A DNA stretch of 64,000 nt from positions 6,770,247-6,834,246 of the forward strand of contig NC_037599.1 of NCBI RefSeq assembly GCF_003073045.1, in the 5' to 3' direction. Under the pieces are notes generated by a model that worked only from the letters and a program-made list of their open reading frames with translations, did not search any database and had not been told where the DNA came from. This stretch comes from Pomacea canaliculata. Lineage: Eukaryota; Mollusca; Gastropoda; Architaenioglossa; Ampullariidae. Shown one piece after another: positions 1 to 12,740 of the stretch (positions are counted from its first letter, which is position 1; the number at the start of each line of letters is the position of its first letter). The position numbers and the translations under genes are program-made.

Positions 1-2300
1 AGCTGAGACTTCTAACCATTGTTGGCGATAGGGTCTGGCAGACAGCAAACGATGGTTTGAGTACCAGCTAAAGGGAAGTAATTTACCGAAAAAAATCATA
101 ACCCCCTTAACTACTGTGTGAGGTTGCTTCCCTTTACTGTTGAATTGGAACGCGGAACTCCTCGTGACATAAGTAGTACGGAGCCACGACGACTGTAGTG
201 AGACAGCATGAAATAATAAGTTAAAGACAGAAGATCAGAGGATCGGAAGTTTATCTTATTTTGTGAAGACGGCACTGCCCCACGACTGACTCGCCTGTCG
301 GGGTAACAAAACATTTAGTGGTCCTGACACACTCACACAAAAATCCAAACGAAAGAGATAAAAGTTCAGCAGACCATACAGAGGGTCCTGAAAAAAGCGA
401 GTAGTTGCTGTCTTCATCATCAACGTTACTATGTCTAGCAACAGCAACTGGAAAACGAAAACAGAGGAAAAGTTATGGTTAAAGGTTACAGGGGTACACT
501 TGATTGACAGTGTGTTGAGCTTAGAGAGTCAACGTGAGCTCGCTTTAACCTACGAGTTAAAAAAAAACAAACTACGACTTACGTGAAAATATCCTTACTG
601 AACATTACCATGAAATTATTTAAACGTAGAACGAAAAAGAGTTAAAACCAAAGTCTTTTTTTTTTTAAATCAGAATTGACACAGCCTAATTTTGTTTTTT
701 TATATCAGAACTAATTTTTGACTCAGAACTAACGTGAGCTAAACTTAAAGCTAAAGCGAGCTTTTAAACAAAATTGAAAAAGTGCACTTTTACGAAGTGA
801 GAAGGAAGTTAAATCCTTGTAATTAAATTGCTTGGAATGGTTTTGTTCCTTGCTTGCGGAACATCATTTTTACGTCTGTCTTTTTTGACCAGTATGGCTG
901 TAAGTGTGGAGGACGATCACAGAAATTTTGAAAGGAACTGGAGAGTGATATCGATAGCAGTCACTTAAGCATGGATAATTCTAAATTATCTACTTAAAAC
1001 ACAGACACATTCTGATTTTCTTTATTCTTTGTCACATCTATTTGTTTCCTACATGTTTTAGTGGGCCAATAGTTGTGAACCAAAAGACCAAAATTGGTGT
1101 AGCGCTGTTAGGACGATTTTACTCTGTGCCGTAAATTACAACCAGACCGAGGTCTTGTACGCATGCGAAAAAGATTGGACGATATATTCAGTTGCAATGC
1201 CGATCAGACAAATAGAGGCATACACTGACAGGGTAAGTACTTAACGGATTCACAGGTAGGCTACAGTATGAGACCTAGGATGGAATAGTGGGTAGTCATC
1301 ATCAGTCTTTTGCACTGCCTGATGATGTACCGCACTGCATGTACCAGATGGCGCATCAATGAAATACCGTAGTACATTTTGTCCCACGCGTTCTTAGAAC
1401 AGAGCACACAGTGCCAGCGAGTTCACTCTGCCTTCAAAATGTGTTTGATACAGATTAAAACGCACCCTGCAATAACGGGTAGCTAATTCGTCAACAGCCA
1501 TACCCGTGTCAGCCGCCCTTTGTGGGAATTCCAGACCCGACACATCGAACATCGTGATCATGGTGTCCCTCGGTGCAAAAGATACCAAAAACTCTTATTT
1601 CCTGTAACAAAAAAGGGGAAGGAAGAGAATAAAGGATGCACCAGAAAAGAGAGTTACGTCAGACTTGGGATCTCTGAGCTCCGCCGACGCCAATTCCTGT
1701 AAGGCGTTCTCGATCAAGCCCCAGGTTCCAAGGTGCAGACTGTAAAGGCCAACTATGTGGCCACTACAACTGGACCAATCTGACCCCAGCCTCTTAACGG
1801 AGGTCCTGCTGCCCTTTAACCTCTGATATCGTCTGGTGAGAGCCCAAGCCAGAATAAGGGTGGGGATCTTCTGATTAAAAAGCTCCTTTTGATTAAAACC
1901 TACTTGGGTCTGCCATTCCTACCGGAATACACGGGCACAGTTCTCTTTGATAAGAAGAAGAAGAAGAAAAAAAAAAAAAAACACCGCCAGCGTGCACGAC
2001 GGTGCCAGGCGCAGTACCAGTCTCGCTGGCCAATCGCTGTCTTGTTATAAATAGCTGGGTTTTCCACCAGTGCTTCGGACGTCATACGAACGCGCGCAAG
2101 AACACATTCACACATACCTGCGCGCGCGCACACACTCACACACACACAGAGGATTTCCAGCGAAAAGACCGGGAAAGTGGCCAACTACGCCTCTTGCAGT
2201 GGCCCTTGACGCAATGCATGGAAAAAAATGGTGTAACTTGTAGCAAAGAGAAAGAATGTGAGATACCAAGGCTCATCAGTACCCACCCGCTCATACCATA
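1..2300. other. Gene-poor stretch with simple repeats
   Basis: No recognised gene. It holds short AT-rich tracts, an AAG-to-poly-A tract at about 1952-1981 and a CA/GC alternating stretch at about 2091-2150. The only coding-like piece is an open segment between a splice acceptor and a GTAAGT donor at 1062-1232, listed separately. Confidence 0.6.
1062..1232 (+). other. Candidate orphan coding exon (57 codons, 4 Cys)
   Basis: A pyrimidine-rich stretch ending in TTTTAG at 1061 precedes 57 open codons that end in AGG directly before GTAAGT at 1233. The in-frame codon before the exon is a stop (TAG) that overlaps the acceptor, as expected of an intron edge. The peptide has cysteines at residues 5, 13, 22 and 35 and one N-glycosylation motif (NQT), which would suit an extracellular protein. 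No family is recognised and no partner exon was found. An open stretch of this length is not rare by chance, so this is only a candidate; it could belong to a gene that starts left of the window. Confidence 0.25.
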
Positions 2301-2527
2301 GACGTGTATAGGTGGATTGCTGTCTGCCAAGACTAACGCTTAGCCTCTTGCGAAGTTCTCCGCTGTTAGTCTCGGCGAGCCTTAACAATGAATGTGACTA
2401 AACCAGAAACTTTCTTGTATCATGCCTCGTTTTAGCAGCTAATCTGAAATTTGAATAAACCGGAAACTTTCTTGTCTCATGCCTCGTTTTAGCAGTGAAC
2501 TGGAAAAAATCGTCTGCCAGCAGTCCA
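2301..2527 (+). repeat. Dispersed repeat, copy A, MITE-like, with internal duplication
   Basis: This segment is closely similar to 48590-48787 in the same orientation: both start with GACGTGTA..GGTGGATTGCTGTC and end with CGTCTGCCAGCAGTCCAG, and they share a central block containing GGCGAGCCTTAAC. The ends are imperfect inverted repeats (TGGATTGCTGTCTGCC against TGGACTGCTGGCAGAC on the other strand, 12 of 16 alike), which suggests a non-autonomous DNA element. In this copy a block of about 38 bp ending TTTTAGCAG is duplicated (about 2401-2438 and 2458-2495); the other copy has a single diverged version. No coding capacity. Confidence 0.6.
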
Positions 2528-3704
2528 GGGATATTCGATCGTGCTCACACCCAATGGAGTATAACCGGCCACACACACGCACACACATCAACACTACACA
2601 GTGCCAGTCTCAAAGCTCACAGTACCACAGACCACGGGGAGGATGATACCAGCAAGAGAGATGAGCGGAGCAAAGCTGTCTCTTCTCCATCAAAGGCCGG
2701 TAATTAGTGCTTGAGGCCAGCAGCGGGGCAGGGTTGTCTTTTTTTTTCTATTAAACGTTTGTAATAAATAAGTTCTAAAGGACGCTGAGTTGTTTATTAA
2801 ACTAATTTTAAGTGTTTACTTTCATCAAATGCAGAAAAAATGTAAGCGGATAAAAACGAATATATGGATATACATAAACAAATATTATTATTAAAACCAT
2901 GTTCCAGTAATTTGGTTTCTAAAATCAGTATTCAACAGGATTTGTCTTTTCTTTGGGGATGAATATCGTCAAATAGGGTTAAAACTGGAGACACGTGGGC
3001 TTCTATCACTCTTATGTTTATTTGAATCTACAACAGAGAAGTTTTTTTTTCATTGTTAGGTCAATTAATGATAATGATGCAGAATAAAGAAAAACAAAAC
3101 AAGCAGTTTGAAAATTCTAAGTTTCTAGAACAATTTCACTGGTAATGTCATATCGGGATCCGTCATGTCTAGATCTCTTCGACCTTGACTTAAGCAAGCC
3201 CTCGTATCCATAGCAGCCAGGGATTTCCAACTCTCTCGACCCCTCCTGTGGAAATAGGTGAACGTGTTGTAACCCTGCAGGGTACCAGTGGTCCAGGCCC
3301 TGCAGTATAAACGGCCTAGACCTTGCAGTGTGACTGGCCCAGGCCCGGCATTACATAAAGTTAAGACTGTACTCATTGTTTCCTCGTGCATGATGCTTTT
3401 GAGTTTAACGTCCTGTCCCCCATGCTCGTAGCCAGGACGTCTGCTTCCAAGAAGGGGAGAGCTGAGTGGTTAGGCCACTAAAGCAGCGAGCGAGAGGAGG
3501 ATGGGTACCATCTCTCTCACACACACACACAGACACACAGCTGGCTCCAAGAAAAAATGAGGTCTCTAAAATGTCTCACTCCCCAACAAACGAAAAAAAA
3601 AAGGGTTCAGGGCCAACCTTTCACCAGCTTTGATCCGGTCACGTACTACACTTCTCTCGTCTGGATTCCACAACATTATGAATTTTTTTATATATGTACT
3701 TTTA
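2528..3704. other. Gene-poor stretch
   Basis: No gene seen. It contains CA-rich tracts near 2571-2590 and 3521-3540, AT-rich sequence at 2740-3120 and a possible tRNA-like SINE fragment near 3463-3512 (GAGCTGAGTGGTTAGGCC resembles an A box, but no clear B box follows). Confidence 0.5.
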
Positions 3705-3982
3705 TACTTGTTTCTTTCAGCATCAGAACGTAGAAAAACTAAAGGTGCAGAGGTGCCACGCATAGTGTCTGTGGGGGCAGTGAGGAATAAGTTCACTTTT
3801 AAATGCACGGTGAAGCCAAACCATTATCCATCCCTTCGTCGCCATTTCCCTTCCCTAAAAACCCAGTTACCGATTTGCTGTCCCGTGGAGGGTGTTTCAT
3901 CATTTATAACCAAACCGAGTTTTGAACCATTAATCTTACTGGAAGTCCACCGCATTCACCAACATGCGGTAGATGCAGACAT
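3705..3982 (-). repeat. tRNA-derived SINE-like element
   Basis: On the minus strand, from about 3975 leftward, TGGTGAATGCG matches the RNA polymerase III A box (TRGYNNANNNG). GTTCAAAAC matches the B box (GWTCRANNC) 23 bases further on. About 200 bp of non-coding body follows, running to the A/T-rich region near 3705. The arrangement of box A, box B and unrelated tail is that of a tRNA-derived SINE. The plus-strand frame through it (3630-3989) is open by chance. No second copy was found in the window, so the family assignment rests on the promoter boxes. Confidence 0.45.
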
Positions 3983-5667
3983 GATGTAGGATAGATATAC
4001 GAGGTAGGATAGACATAGAAGAACGAACGAACGAACGAACGAGCGAAAGAAATAAAAAAGAAACTAATAAAGAACAAAAGAAAGTAACTCAGGAAAAAAA
4101 TTGCCTCAAAGGAAAACTGATTTTGAAAGCAAATCATCCGTTGATAATGACAAAACAATGTATTTCAAGGTTCATCCAATAGCTCATTTTTCCTCTGTTA
4201 TCAGATCATCTACAAATGGTGTTATCAAATGATGTAAGCTAGCATACAAGATGGCTGCAGCTTAAGTCAGGTAACAAGACGATGCACGGTGTATAGCGAG
4301 AACTTTTCTGACAAGGTTCTGCTTTGGGTATTCCTGATAAATAAAGACCCAAAATATCAACAGAGTGCGTGTATGAGCGTGTGTGTACCAGCAGGAGAGC
4401 TAGTGTCAGTACTGTGCATCGTCAATTTTCATCACCTGCCATCGCAGAGCATCTAGATAAAAAGCTTAATTTCCAAACTATTTTAGAAAAACTACGGAAA
4501 TACAAAGCAGGCCTTGATAGAACTAAAACATTAACTTCCCAGTAGAGCAGCATGCTTATAGAGTTTTCATCCATAAACCTGTAGGATCCTTTGGATGGAC
4601 AAAGCAGCGTGGAACTCACAGACTCCATCTATTTAGATGAGCAGCAATTTCATTATGGCAGGACGAGGCATAATATTAGAAATTCTCTTGAATTGAACAT
4701 TTCAAGGTGACAAAGAAACGCCTCTTACCTTAAACATTAACCAAACAAATAAAAGGAGCCATTGATGTCTTTATTAAATTACAGGAAATTCTCACGATAG
4801 TTCTGTGTAAAGAACCATATGCACGTCCTTTCAAGAAGTTCATGCGCAACGCTACAAGATATGTCAGATCTTTGCATAACTTGTGTATACCATTTTCAGA
4901 CTACAGAGTATGAAGCAGTAATACCATAACTGGGTCCAAAATGTGAAAAATAGTTTTGAAAGTGGAATTATTTCGCTTCGTCTAAATCTGGAACAAGAAG
5001 AAAAAACGCGCGGAAAAAGGAAATGTACTTAGACGCTTCTGCCAGGAACTGACAGCAGAGGTGACTTTCTTCTGGGAACAGGCAGCTTTAAATATCCATC
5101 TGTCCTGGAAGTCATGGGTATGTCTGCCCTCCTGCTTCTCTGAGCTTTCCTCAGGTATGTGACCTCGGTTCACACCCCCGCACCTGCCGAAGGTAACCTT
5201 TGGCAGACAACGCCGAGCGGGAAAAAGGGAAGGGTGAAGATGCACGTGCGCAGTTCTGTCTAAACAGGTGTGCAGCTACCTGATAAATTGAATTCCATTT
5301 CAGCAGACTAATTAAAAGAGAGCAAATCGATCAAAGGTGCTACTTGTATCTCATTTCACGCCTGCCATGTCCATTTAATGCTACAAACTTCTGTTCTTTA
5401 TGTGACTTTGTCAATGCGGTGACAACTTTTCTTTTTCTACCCAAACACTCTGACAATCCGTTTTATCATTTAGCTCTGGAAATCTTTTTTCTTCTTCAAA
5501 CATTAAAACGCGACAAACCTACTTTCTTTTACAAGACAATAGAATCTGTCACTTCTCCAAACTCCTCGTGAGTTTTATTTTGTCAGCTCTGACCAAAGGG
5601 AGGACTTTATTGAAGAAGTCTCCGAGAACTCTACAGCTCTGATAGAAAGCATTTATCAGCATGTACG

Positions 5668-5716
5668 TTTAAACAAACAAACAAACAAACAAACAAACAA
5701 ACAAACAAACAAACAA
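5668..5716. repeat. (AAAC)n microsatellite
   Basis: About twelve head-to-tail copies of the tetranucleotide AAAC. It lies in a gene-free region; a similar CAAA tract occurs at 59370-59411. Confidence 0.95.
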
Positions 5717-5882
5717 AAAATTCTGTTAATTTTAGATAATACGGTAAATGTCTAAAGGCCATGCAGTAAATGTCCAGAAACGAGTATTTCTGAAAGCACT
5801 ATCACTGGATTTAATGTCTAACACTCGGGCACTAACTGAAGTGAAACCAGGAAATGATGAATTAATTTCCCCCAACAGTGTA

Positions 5883-5976
5883 CAAGATGGCCGACATGGG
5901 ATTTTTGATCGTATGATGACGTCACCTAGTCGCCCTATTTTCCCACGCTAACGGATTTCTTGATTCCAATGACGTC
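5883..5976. promoter_or_regulatory. CRE/YY1-like motif cluster without a gene
   Basis: AAGATGGCC at about 5884 resembles the YY1 motif, and two TGACGTCA palindromes (full CRE sites) lie near 5919 and 5970. A similar set occurs at 13492-13542. Such combinations are typical of promoters, but no recognisable coding start follows on either strand, so the function is inferred only. Confidence 0.3.
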
Positions 5977-8900
5977 AGAGATCTTCAACCTGATGCAGAT
6001 GCGAGCTCGTGTTCTTCTTTCGTTTCCCACGATAATGAGAATGTCAACTTAAAAAAAAACTTTCCTGCCGTCAGTAAGCAAGAGAGAGAGAGGTGATGCT
6101 GGGGGATATCACGAGTGCGCCTGCTGGTTGGCTGCCAGAATAAACAAACATTTAACTCCTATTCCGCTTCGAGTTGCTTTCTAGAACCTTCTCTATGTCT
6201 CACGATGTGGCCTGCATTGGAAAAGGAAGAAACATTGTTTCAATACAAATATGAACCTCTATTACGGGTGGCACCATGTGCTGAGAGTGTGACTAAAGGA
6301 TCTCCTTTCGGATACCCAGAGCACTAGCTGAGTTATGAAGAATCCAGTTTTGCTCCAAACTGGATATTTGTCACTATCGTCTTTCTTTTATAGTTTTATT
6401 TTTACTTTTTTAAAAAGTTGATTTTAAGCGCCGCGCATTCAGGTAAACTAAGTTAAACACACATTACACACCACCTGTACCACACCACCTGTACCACTTT
6501 GCATTTTGTGAAACATCGTCTCCCTAGTGGCCAGCTTTTCGTACACTATAATTATTAATATTTGTAAATATGCGATAAAAATGGGAATATTTATTTCTCT
6601 CTTTCTCACCTACAAACGACAGTCACTAATTTCTTGGGTGAAGTTAGCTGTATTTATCTGCCGCATTTAGAAGCTCACCCTAATTGTCAAGGTTCAAAAG
6701 ACAAGTCAGACAAAGCAAGTAGGTAATGTTCGTCAGGTACTCGTCCTTAACAAAATCAACCCTTTCTGTATTTATCAAAACTTCTCATCTCGGTAAGACC
6801 GCTGTAAATAACTTCCTATCATGTGGGCATCCAGGAGAGACTGAGGTCAGCAAAACGTCTGTAGGGCAACGTTCTTTAACAATTGTACTGACTGATCTTC
6901 TTCGTCTGTTGTTGTTGTTGTTGTTGTTGTTGTCCTCCTCCTCATCATCATCATAATCCTCCTCATCCTCATCTTTAGAATAAAAAAAAGCCCGAAGTAA
7001 GGTCTTTGACAGGAATACGAAGTTAATTTTGTGCGCTAGAAATTCCATCTGCTGGCGTCTCCATGTGTATTGGAACTGGACTCAAAATACCATTATCGTC
7101 GCTTCACAACACTAGCTGCTCTTCAGTTTAAATTCATTAGTAAGTGATTAGCCTGAGGGTTCACTTTTCAGCATGGTCTTGAAAAAGAAGGCTATCTTTT
7201 TTTTTCTTTTACAAATGGTGCTTTGGGTTTCAGCAGAGACTCACCAGTTCTCACACCGCGGACTCATGTCTACCGACCCCAGTCTTCCACCGGATAGTTA
7301 AAGATCTAGTGGGGTGTACAATTTCTAAGGAAACTGTTTCGACGAATCTGGGTGAATACCAACTCCATCCTTTCCGTCCTCGTGACATACACCTACAACT
7401 ACCCCCATGCACAATCGTGAGATGAGGTTTGTACACCAAGAAGTAACACGTTCCCTAGCGCTTCCATTGGCTAAAAAATTCACAAGGTAAACATTTTGAT
7501 TTCCTATCCGTCTGAGTTGTTGACCTCTTTATGTCCATGGTCATGTTGGTTGGAGTGGATTTTAGAATCGGAGGGGTGTGTGTGTGTTAAATATCTTGCA
7601 CTGAGTTTTGAGCTCACACTTGTACTACTGTTCCTTTCTTAGTGACATACCATCAACAGACCCACCCGGTGCGATGCCCAACTGGCATTCCTGTTGGTGT
7701 GACGCATCATTTACTGGCTCATTTGTGGTAACGTACACACTGCTGCTCATTCCTGGTACCTGCACAGCAATGATGTGAGTGGTTCAGCCTGACCCCCTGG
7801 GGTCTGATATGTTCACCACTCGGCCTCGTTATTCCAGACGCTTCAAGGCAGCGGAGTGGAAGTCATGCACTTCCTTCTGTGCTTCAAATTAACTGATTCA
7901 CATCGCGAAGCACGTGGACGGCTGCCAGTTCTTCCTCCCGACCATTAAATGTTAGGAATCCATTTACTAAAACTGTCAGCTCTTTTTTTATAAATTGCAT
8001 TTTTAATACTGGCTTTGAGAGTAGCAGGCAAGGACAGTTGGGTGTAGGTCGTCAGGTATGAATGAAAACTTTCCAGGAGTGTTTCATGTTTTTTGGTCTC
8101 ACTCCCTTCATCTGGGTAGATGAAATGGGTGCGCTTACATAGATTGACGGTGTCCGTTCATACCTTGATTTCTATTTTTTTAAATATTTTTTTTACCTTT
8201 ACTGTTCTTATCAGCAAGAATCAGGTCTGGAAGCGCGTTCAAACTCTTCCTGATCTCGGTCTTGCCTTCTCTCGACTCTCACTAGTGTTACACAGGCAGT
8301 TCTCTTTTTAAAACTCTTCCCAGTAACTTTAACAGGCGATAGATACAGAACTAGTTTATGAACAGCTGCTATAAATTGTACATTTATCTCGCCGATTTGC
8401 GCAGATAATAATCAATAAGCTATGAAGTGCAATAAAATAATTAAAAGCGACATAAATGCAGGGTGCTAAAATAACATTGAAAATACATATTGCAGCATGG
8501 GAACAGGACTACCTCAGGAGACACAGGAACAAAATGATTATTTCTGTTCCTGTCAGCCTGTCTTCAGGGAGCTGTTACGTAACGAGAGCAATGTTGCAGC
8601 TGTGTCGCTCGCTTCCGGTCACGTAGTTATTGCAGGGGAAAATAATTCCAAAGGGCAAAATAATCATCGCTTTGTCACTATGTCAATAAAGTCTAACTAC
8701 ATTGGAGGTCATCAGGAGATTGTTTGTCCCGTGATGCACAGCGATTTACTGGCTCATTAGGCTGGCCAGCAACACACCCAAGGTAAACATGATGACTGGC
8801 AGTAAATAGTGTTGTCAGTCCCTGTAATTACTAATCATTACACGGATAATAATTAAATAAGAATGACAACCACACCTACTAATACTAGACTGACATCCCG

Positions 8901-9775
8901 AAGAAAACGTCTTCCTTTTTTTCTGACAATATCTCTCTCTCTCTCTCTTTCTCTCACACACACATATGCGCGTGTATTCACCCAACCACAAATCCTGTGA
9001 CGTAGCTCACACTTTCTCAGAGAGTGCCAGCATCAGTTGAGGTACCCCTACACCCCGCAATCCTTCAAACTAAAAAAATGTTGCATGTGGTTCACGCAAA
9101 ATGTCATGACAAGCAAACTATAGGTGTGCTAGAATGTTCTAACAATTTCAGATAATGGCGATGCTGTAACACAGTAAGCTCAATTAGATCAGTATGTCCA
9201 ATTAAATGTTATAAAACTGTCCGAGTATTTCGCTACATTATGCAAGGAGACTGACACTGACCTGAATGCTGGCAGTACTTTAGTTATTAATTATGCAATT
9301 CCACTGACATTGAAGCAAAAATTGATTCGTTTCGTAATGTTGGTAATACCCACAGTTATTAACGCTGCTTATTTTTTCTAAAGTAATGAGGAAAGTTGAT
9401 GCTGTCTCCCCGTTATGACTGTGGCATTTTCTGATAATTAGGAAAATCTTTGTTTTCTGCCTCCCAGTCTGTGCAATCCACATCAAATGTAACGATTTCT
9501 ATCAAACTTTCAAGCATTCTAGTTTTCAAAAGTCTCCTATTTCCCTGTTGGACATTTTGTTGGGTTTTTTTCGTCTAGTTTTGTGGAGCCTCTCAAGCGT
9601 ATCGCTGGTTTGTGCTATCGTTGTTGGAAAATGAAGAGGGAATTTATTTGCATTAAAAAAAAAATAAGGCCTTGAAATTCTCATTTATACCCTACAGGCG
9701 CTGACCGTCGCGTCACCCAATCGCACTCTTCTGGAGGGAGGAGCTGGAGGGCGGGGAAAATAATTGTTGGAGGCT

Positions 9776-9925
9776 GCTATCCTCACTAGTGCCGCTATCT
9801 CCCTACGTTAGCTGTCACTACCCTCATCAGGTTACCCTCACTACGTCAATGCTGCTATCCTCACTACGTCAATTCCACTATCCTCACTACATCACTACTA
9901 CCCTCACTACGTCTCGCTGTTAAAG
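9776..9925. repeat. Degenerate minisatellite
   Basis: The phrase CTATCCTCACTACGTCAA recurs with variation about six times (variants with TACCCTCACTACGTC, CTATCCTCACTAC and similar), giving an irregular unit of roughly 18-24 bp. It directly precedes a GC-rich promoter-like segment. Confidence 0.6.
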
Positions 9926-9959
9926 CGAACACCACGTGACGCAACAGAATAAGCTGTGG

Positions 9960-10734
9960 AGAACATCATGTTGCACTCACAGCGCTGACCTGCGATAACG
10001 CAATCAGCACGCGCTGTGCGTCACTTGTTACGTTATTCTCGATGGCGATCACGAGTCGGTGAGGAGTAGCCAATGGCGCCGCGCCTGCGCCACGCCGGTT
10101 TGCTAAGCTCTCGTCACCCCACAGACTGGCCCTCGAGAGGCTCTGGAGTGTGTTTGCACTAGCACCAGCCCAGGACAGTCGACTCTCGATCGCAGACTGC
10201 TTTATGGACTCTGAGGGTGTGAAAGCCCGTGGGCAGGCGCCCATCCCTGTCTTAGTCCCCGTGTGACGTTGTCCTGGTGTCAACGGGTGAAAAGTGTGAT
10301 TCATTGACGGCTCTTTGATGCTTTGGAGCAATAATGTTCTTGTGTGACGTGATGTTTTATATTTTCGTACTTGATAGGATTTTAATTGAGAACGAACCTT
10401 TGACTGTCCGGACCACGATCACAGCGGAAAGGACTGCTCGGTTTACAAGCTGCTCGTACGGGAAATTTTATGAGGAGCACGGCTGGGTTTCGGCAGCAAC
10501 AAAACGGCGCCAGCTTGTCTGGTTTGACATGGGATTCTTCAGAACGCCCCAGGACCATCCTTCAGGGACATCACTGAATGAGGCCTGAATCTGAGACTGG
10601 CACATGAAAAATCAGCTGAGGAACTTAAGGAGTGGGCAGACTTTCCCAGGACCTGCTTGCTGCCATTCACCAAGGTCCCCTTGGGAGAACCTTGTCAGCT
10701 GCTGCGTCCGGTCAGTCCCCTGACGTCCAATAAA
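9960..10734 (+). other. CpG-rich compact transcription-unit candidate
   Basis: A GC-rich segment contains a CCAAT box (GCCAATGGCG near 10068) and a GCGCCTGCGCC motif like an NRF1 site. It is followed by an ATG at 10334 opening an 84-codon frame that ends at 10588, and then by AATAAA at 10729-10734. Promoter-like start, short frame and poly(A) signal in the right order suggest a small intronless transcript. The predicted peptide begins with a hydrophobic stretch and matches no family I know. It could equally be a non-coding RNA or chance. Confidence 0.25.
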
Positions 10735-12740
10735 GATCTAGGGATTGAACTAAACTGGAGAATATTAATAGAAGGGGCGATTTGAACGATCTTTCTCGCT
10801 CTTTACCTTTCAGACATTGTGTAAAACTGTCACACGCTTCTTTTCCGGACGTAACGGGGGAAAAAATCACGTCACGTCAGCAATGGGGAGCCGTACACCC
10901 AGGGCAGACGCCAGCAGACAAACGGCGGACTACGTGATGGGAAATCGGAAAAGAATTACCTAGTTTCCGTTGCCTGCCTCGGCATTGTGAAAAACTTGGC
11001 CTTATCTATTTGCCTTCTGCTCTCTCTGCAAGTGAATGATAGGACGACAACAAAAACAACAAAACAACACTTTAAATCTTATGTCTAGAAATCACATCAT
11101 CCATGCAATGAAAACAGAACATGCGATCAAACACTCTGTCTTTTGACAAGCTCTTCAACCTTATCTTTATAACCGAATGACACAAACAACTCATCAGCTA
11201 CATAAATAAACAGGTTATGTTTGACAAGAGTATGGGAGGGAAATTCGTCAGTTGCAAAGTATCTACAGCATGTACAATCTAGCTATATCGGATCCTCAAT
11301 CTCTCTCACATAAATATAACAACTGGAAATTGGAGTATGTCTGTCTGCCTGTCTGTCTGTTAGCAGTTGCCAAGGTATATGAAATTTAATTATTAGGGCG
11401 CCCAATCTCTCATTGCATTAAGAATCGGGATTTGAAGACTCTCTTTCATTCGTTCATCTGCCTTGCTACTCATCTGTCTCTCTCTCCCCTACTCTCAGCT
11501 GGTCCTTTTGTTTTCACACCAATCCCCACAGCGTCGTGTGGGTTCGGTGTCACAGCCTAGGTTAGCCCTACCCTGCACCTATTGACCCTGATAACCACCT
11601 TTGCTTTCTTAGTCATATGCGGACATGCTAAGTGTTTTGTCACAACCCTTGCCTTTCAAAAAGGGAGTCTATTTGTTTAATTCACATTTTTTGTTGTTTT
11701 TCTTTTGGAAGCGACGGGTGGTGGTTGGCTCTATTATACAAGTGCACACGTGGGCTATCATATCAACTTATTTTGTGCTTCATTTACGTCCGTGTCGGAG
11801 GGGCTCACCGATGTTCTCGCTACTGTTTTAGGGTCGAGACATGGGAGCGGTCCACCGAGCAGGAACATAACAGAAAATAGTGAGAATGATATCCTCCATA
11901 CGACAGGTTTCTTTCAATGCATTGAATTAACATAAACTCCTACGTGAAAGGGGCTTAACTGATAGAAAGTCAGGATCTGCTGCTGAAAGTAAAGCTGACA
12001 GAAAGGATTCAATCTGATTTATCATTGAATTCTCAGCAACACGGCTGACGCACACAAAAGAGATCATTCCTGGCTTTGCTAAGTAGCCAGGCCGGTGAAT
12101 ATATAATATATAAAAACTCTGTATAGTGACGCATTTTAGGTGTCACCTCTTGACTGAAAAATAAAACGAGCAAATTTTATCTAGTTTATCACTAGGCAGC
12201 TTCATATTTTGAAGAACTGTTTAACATTTTATACGAAAGGTCCATTTTCACGTAAAATCTCATTCGTTCTTCAAAATTATTGTTAGAAAAATGTCAATTG
12301 CTGAAAATCGTTCTCTGCTCATTAGTGCTCAGTAGAGAGAATAGTTGCTGGAGCTCTCAAAAAATAAAAAATAAAAATAAAATAAAAAAAAAGCTCTCTG
12401 CTGAGAACTACAGACACCTGAATAGACAGAATCTTTTCTATTCCTTCCTGTGTCCCGCATCTGGAAGTTAATTAAACAGGTGTCGACAGACAGTCTGTGG
12501 CGATAACAAGGAAATAAAGATCTGCCAACTGTCGAGTTCTCGTTTCTACCTCCCATAAACGTGCGTTCCAGCTTGGCATGCCAGGGAAAGTGCGCGTGAC
12601 GTAGCACGGCTCCACTTCCAAGAATTGTCGTAACTCAGCGTCACTCGCAACCACCTCAGCACGTGCAACCACGTTACAAGACTATACCGCAAGACTTGCC
12701 ATTGGGAAGCACTTGGGTATCTAGCAACAACTTCTCATTG
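10735..12740. other. Gene-free stretch
   Basis: No supported gene. Several overlapping short frames at 11625-11935 follow a pyrimidine-rich tract ending AAG at about 11710, but the possible donor downstream is weak and no family is recognisable. An A-rich low-complexity tract lies at about 12358-12393. Confidence 0.5.

Larger units (their letters stand above)
3983..9775. other. Gene-free region with several microsatellites
   Basis: No gene recognised. Tandem tracts: GAAC repeats at 4018-4043, AAAC repeats at about 5668-5716, GTT repeats at 6906-6933 followed by CTC/ATC repeats to about 6974, and a CT-then-CA tract at about 8931-8963. Two CRE palindromes and a YY1-like motif at 5883-5976 are listed separately. 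All open frames here are short and lack splice context or family resemblance. Confidence 0.55.

Noticed and set aside
1394..1588. 64-codon minus frame with protein-like composition
   Set aside because: No ATG with context, no splice partner and no family match; it overlaps an equally open plus frame.
7705..8760. Shared phrase ATTTACTGGCTCATT at about 7709 and 8743
   Set aside because: A 15-base match without flanking similarity is expected by chance in 64 kb.
11705..11935. 76-codon frame behind a pyrimidine tract
   Set aside because: Three overlapping frames are open here, the possible donor (CAG|GTTTCT) is weak and no family is recognisable.
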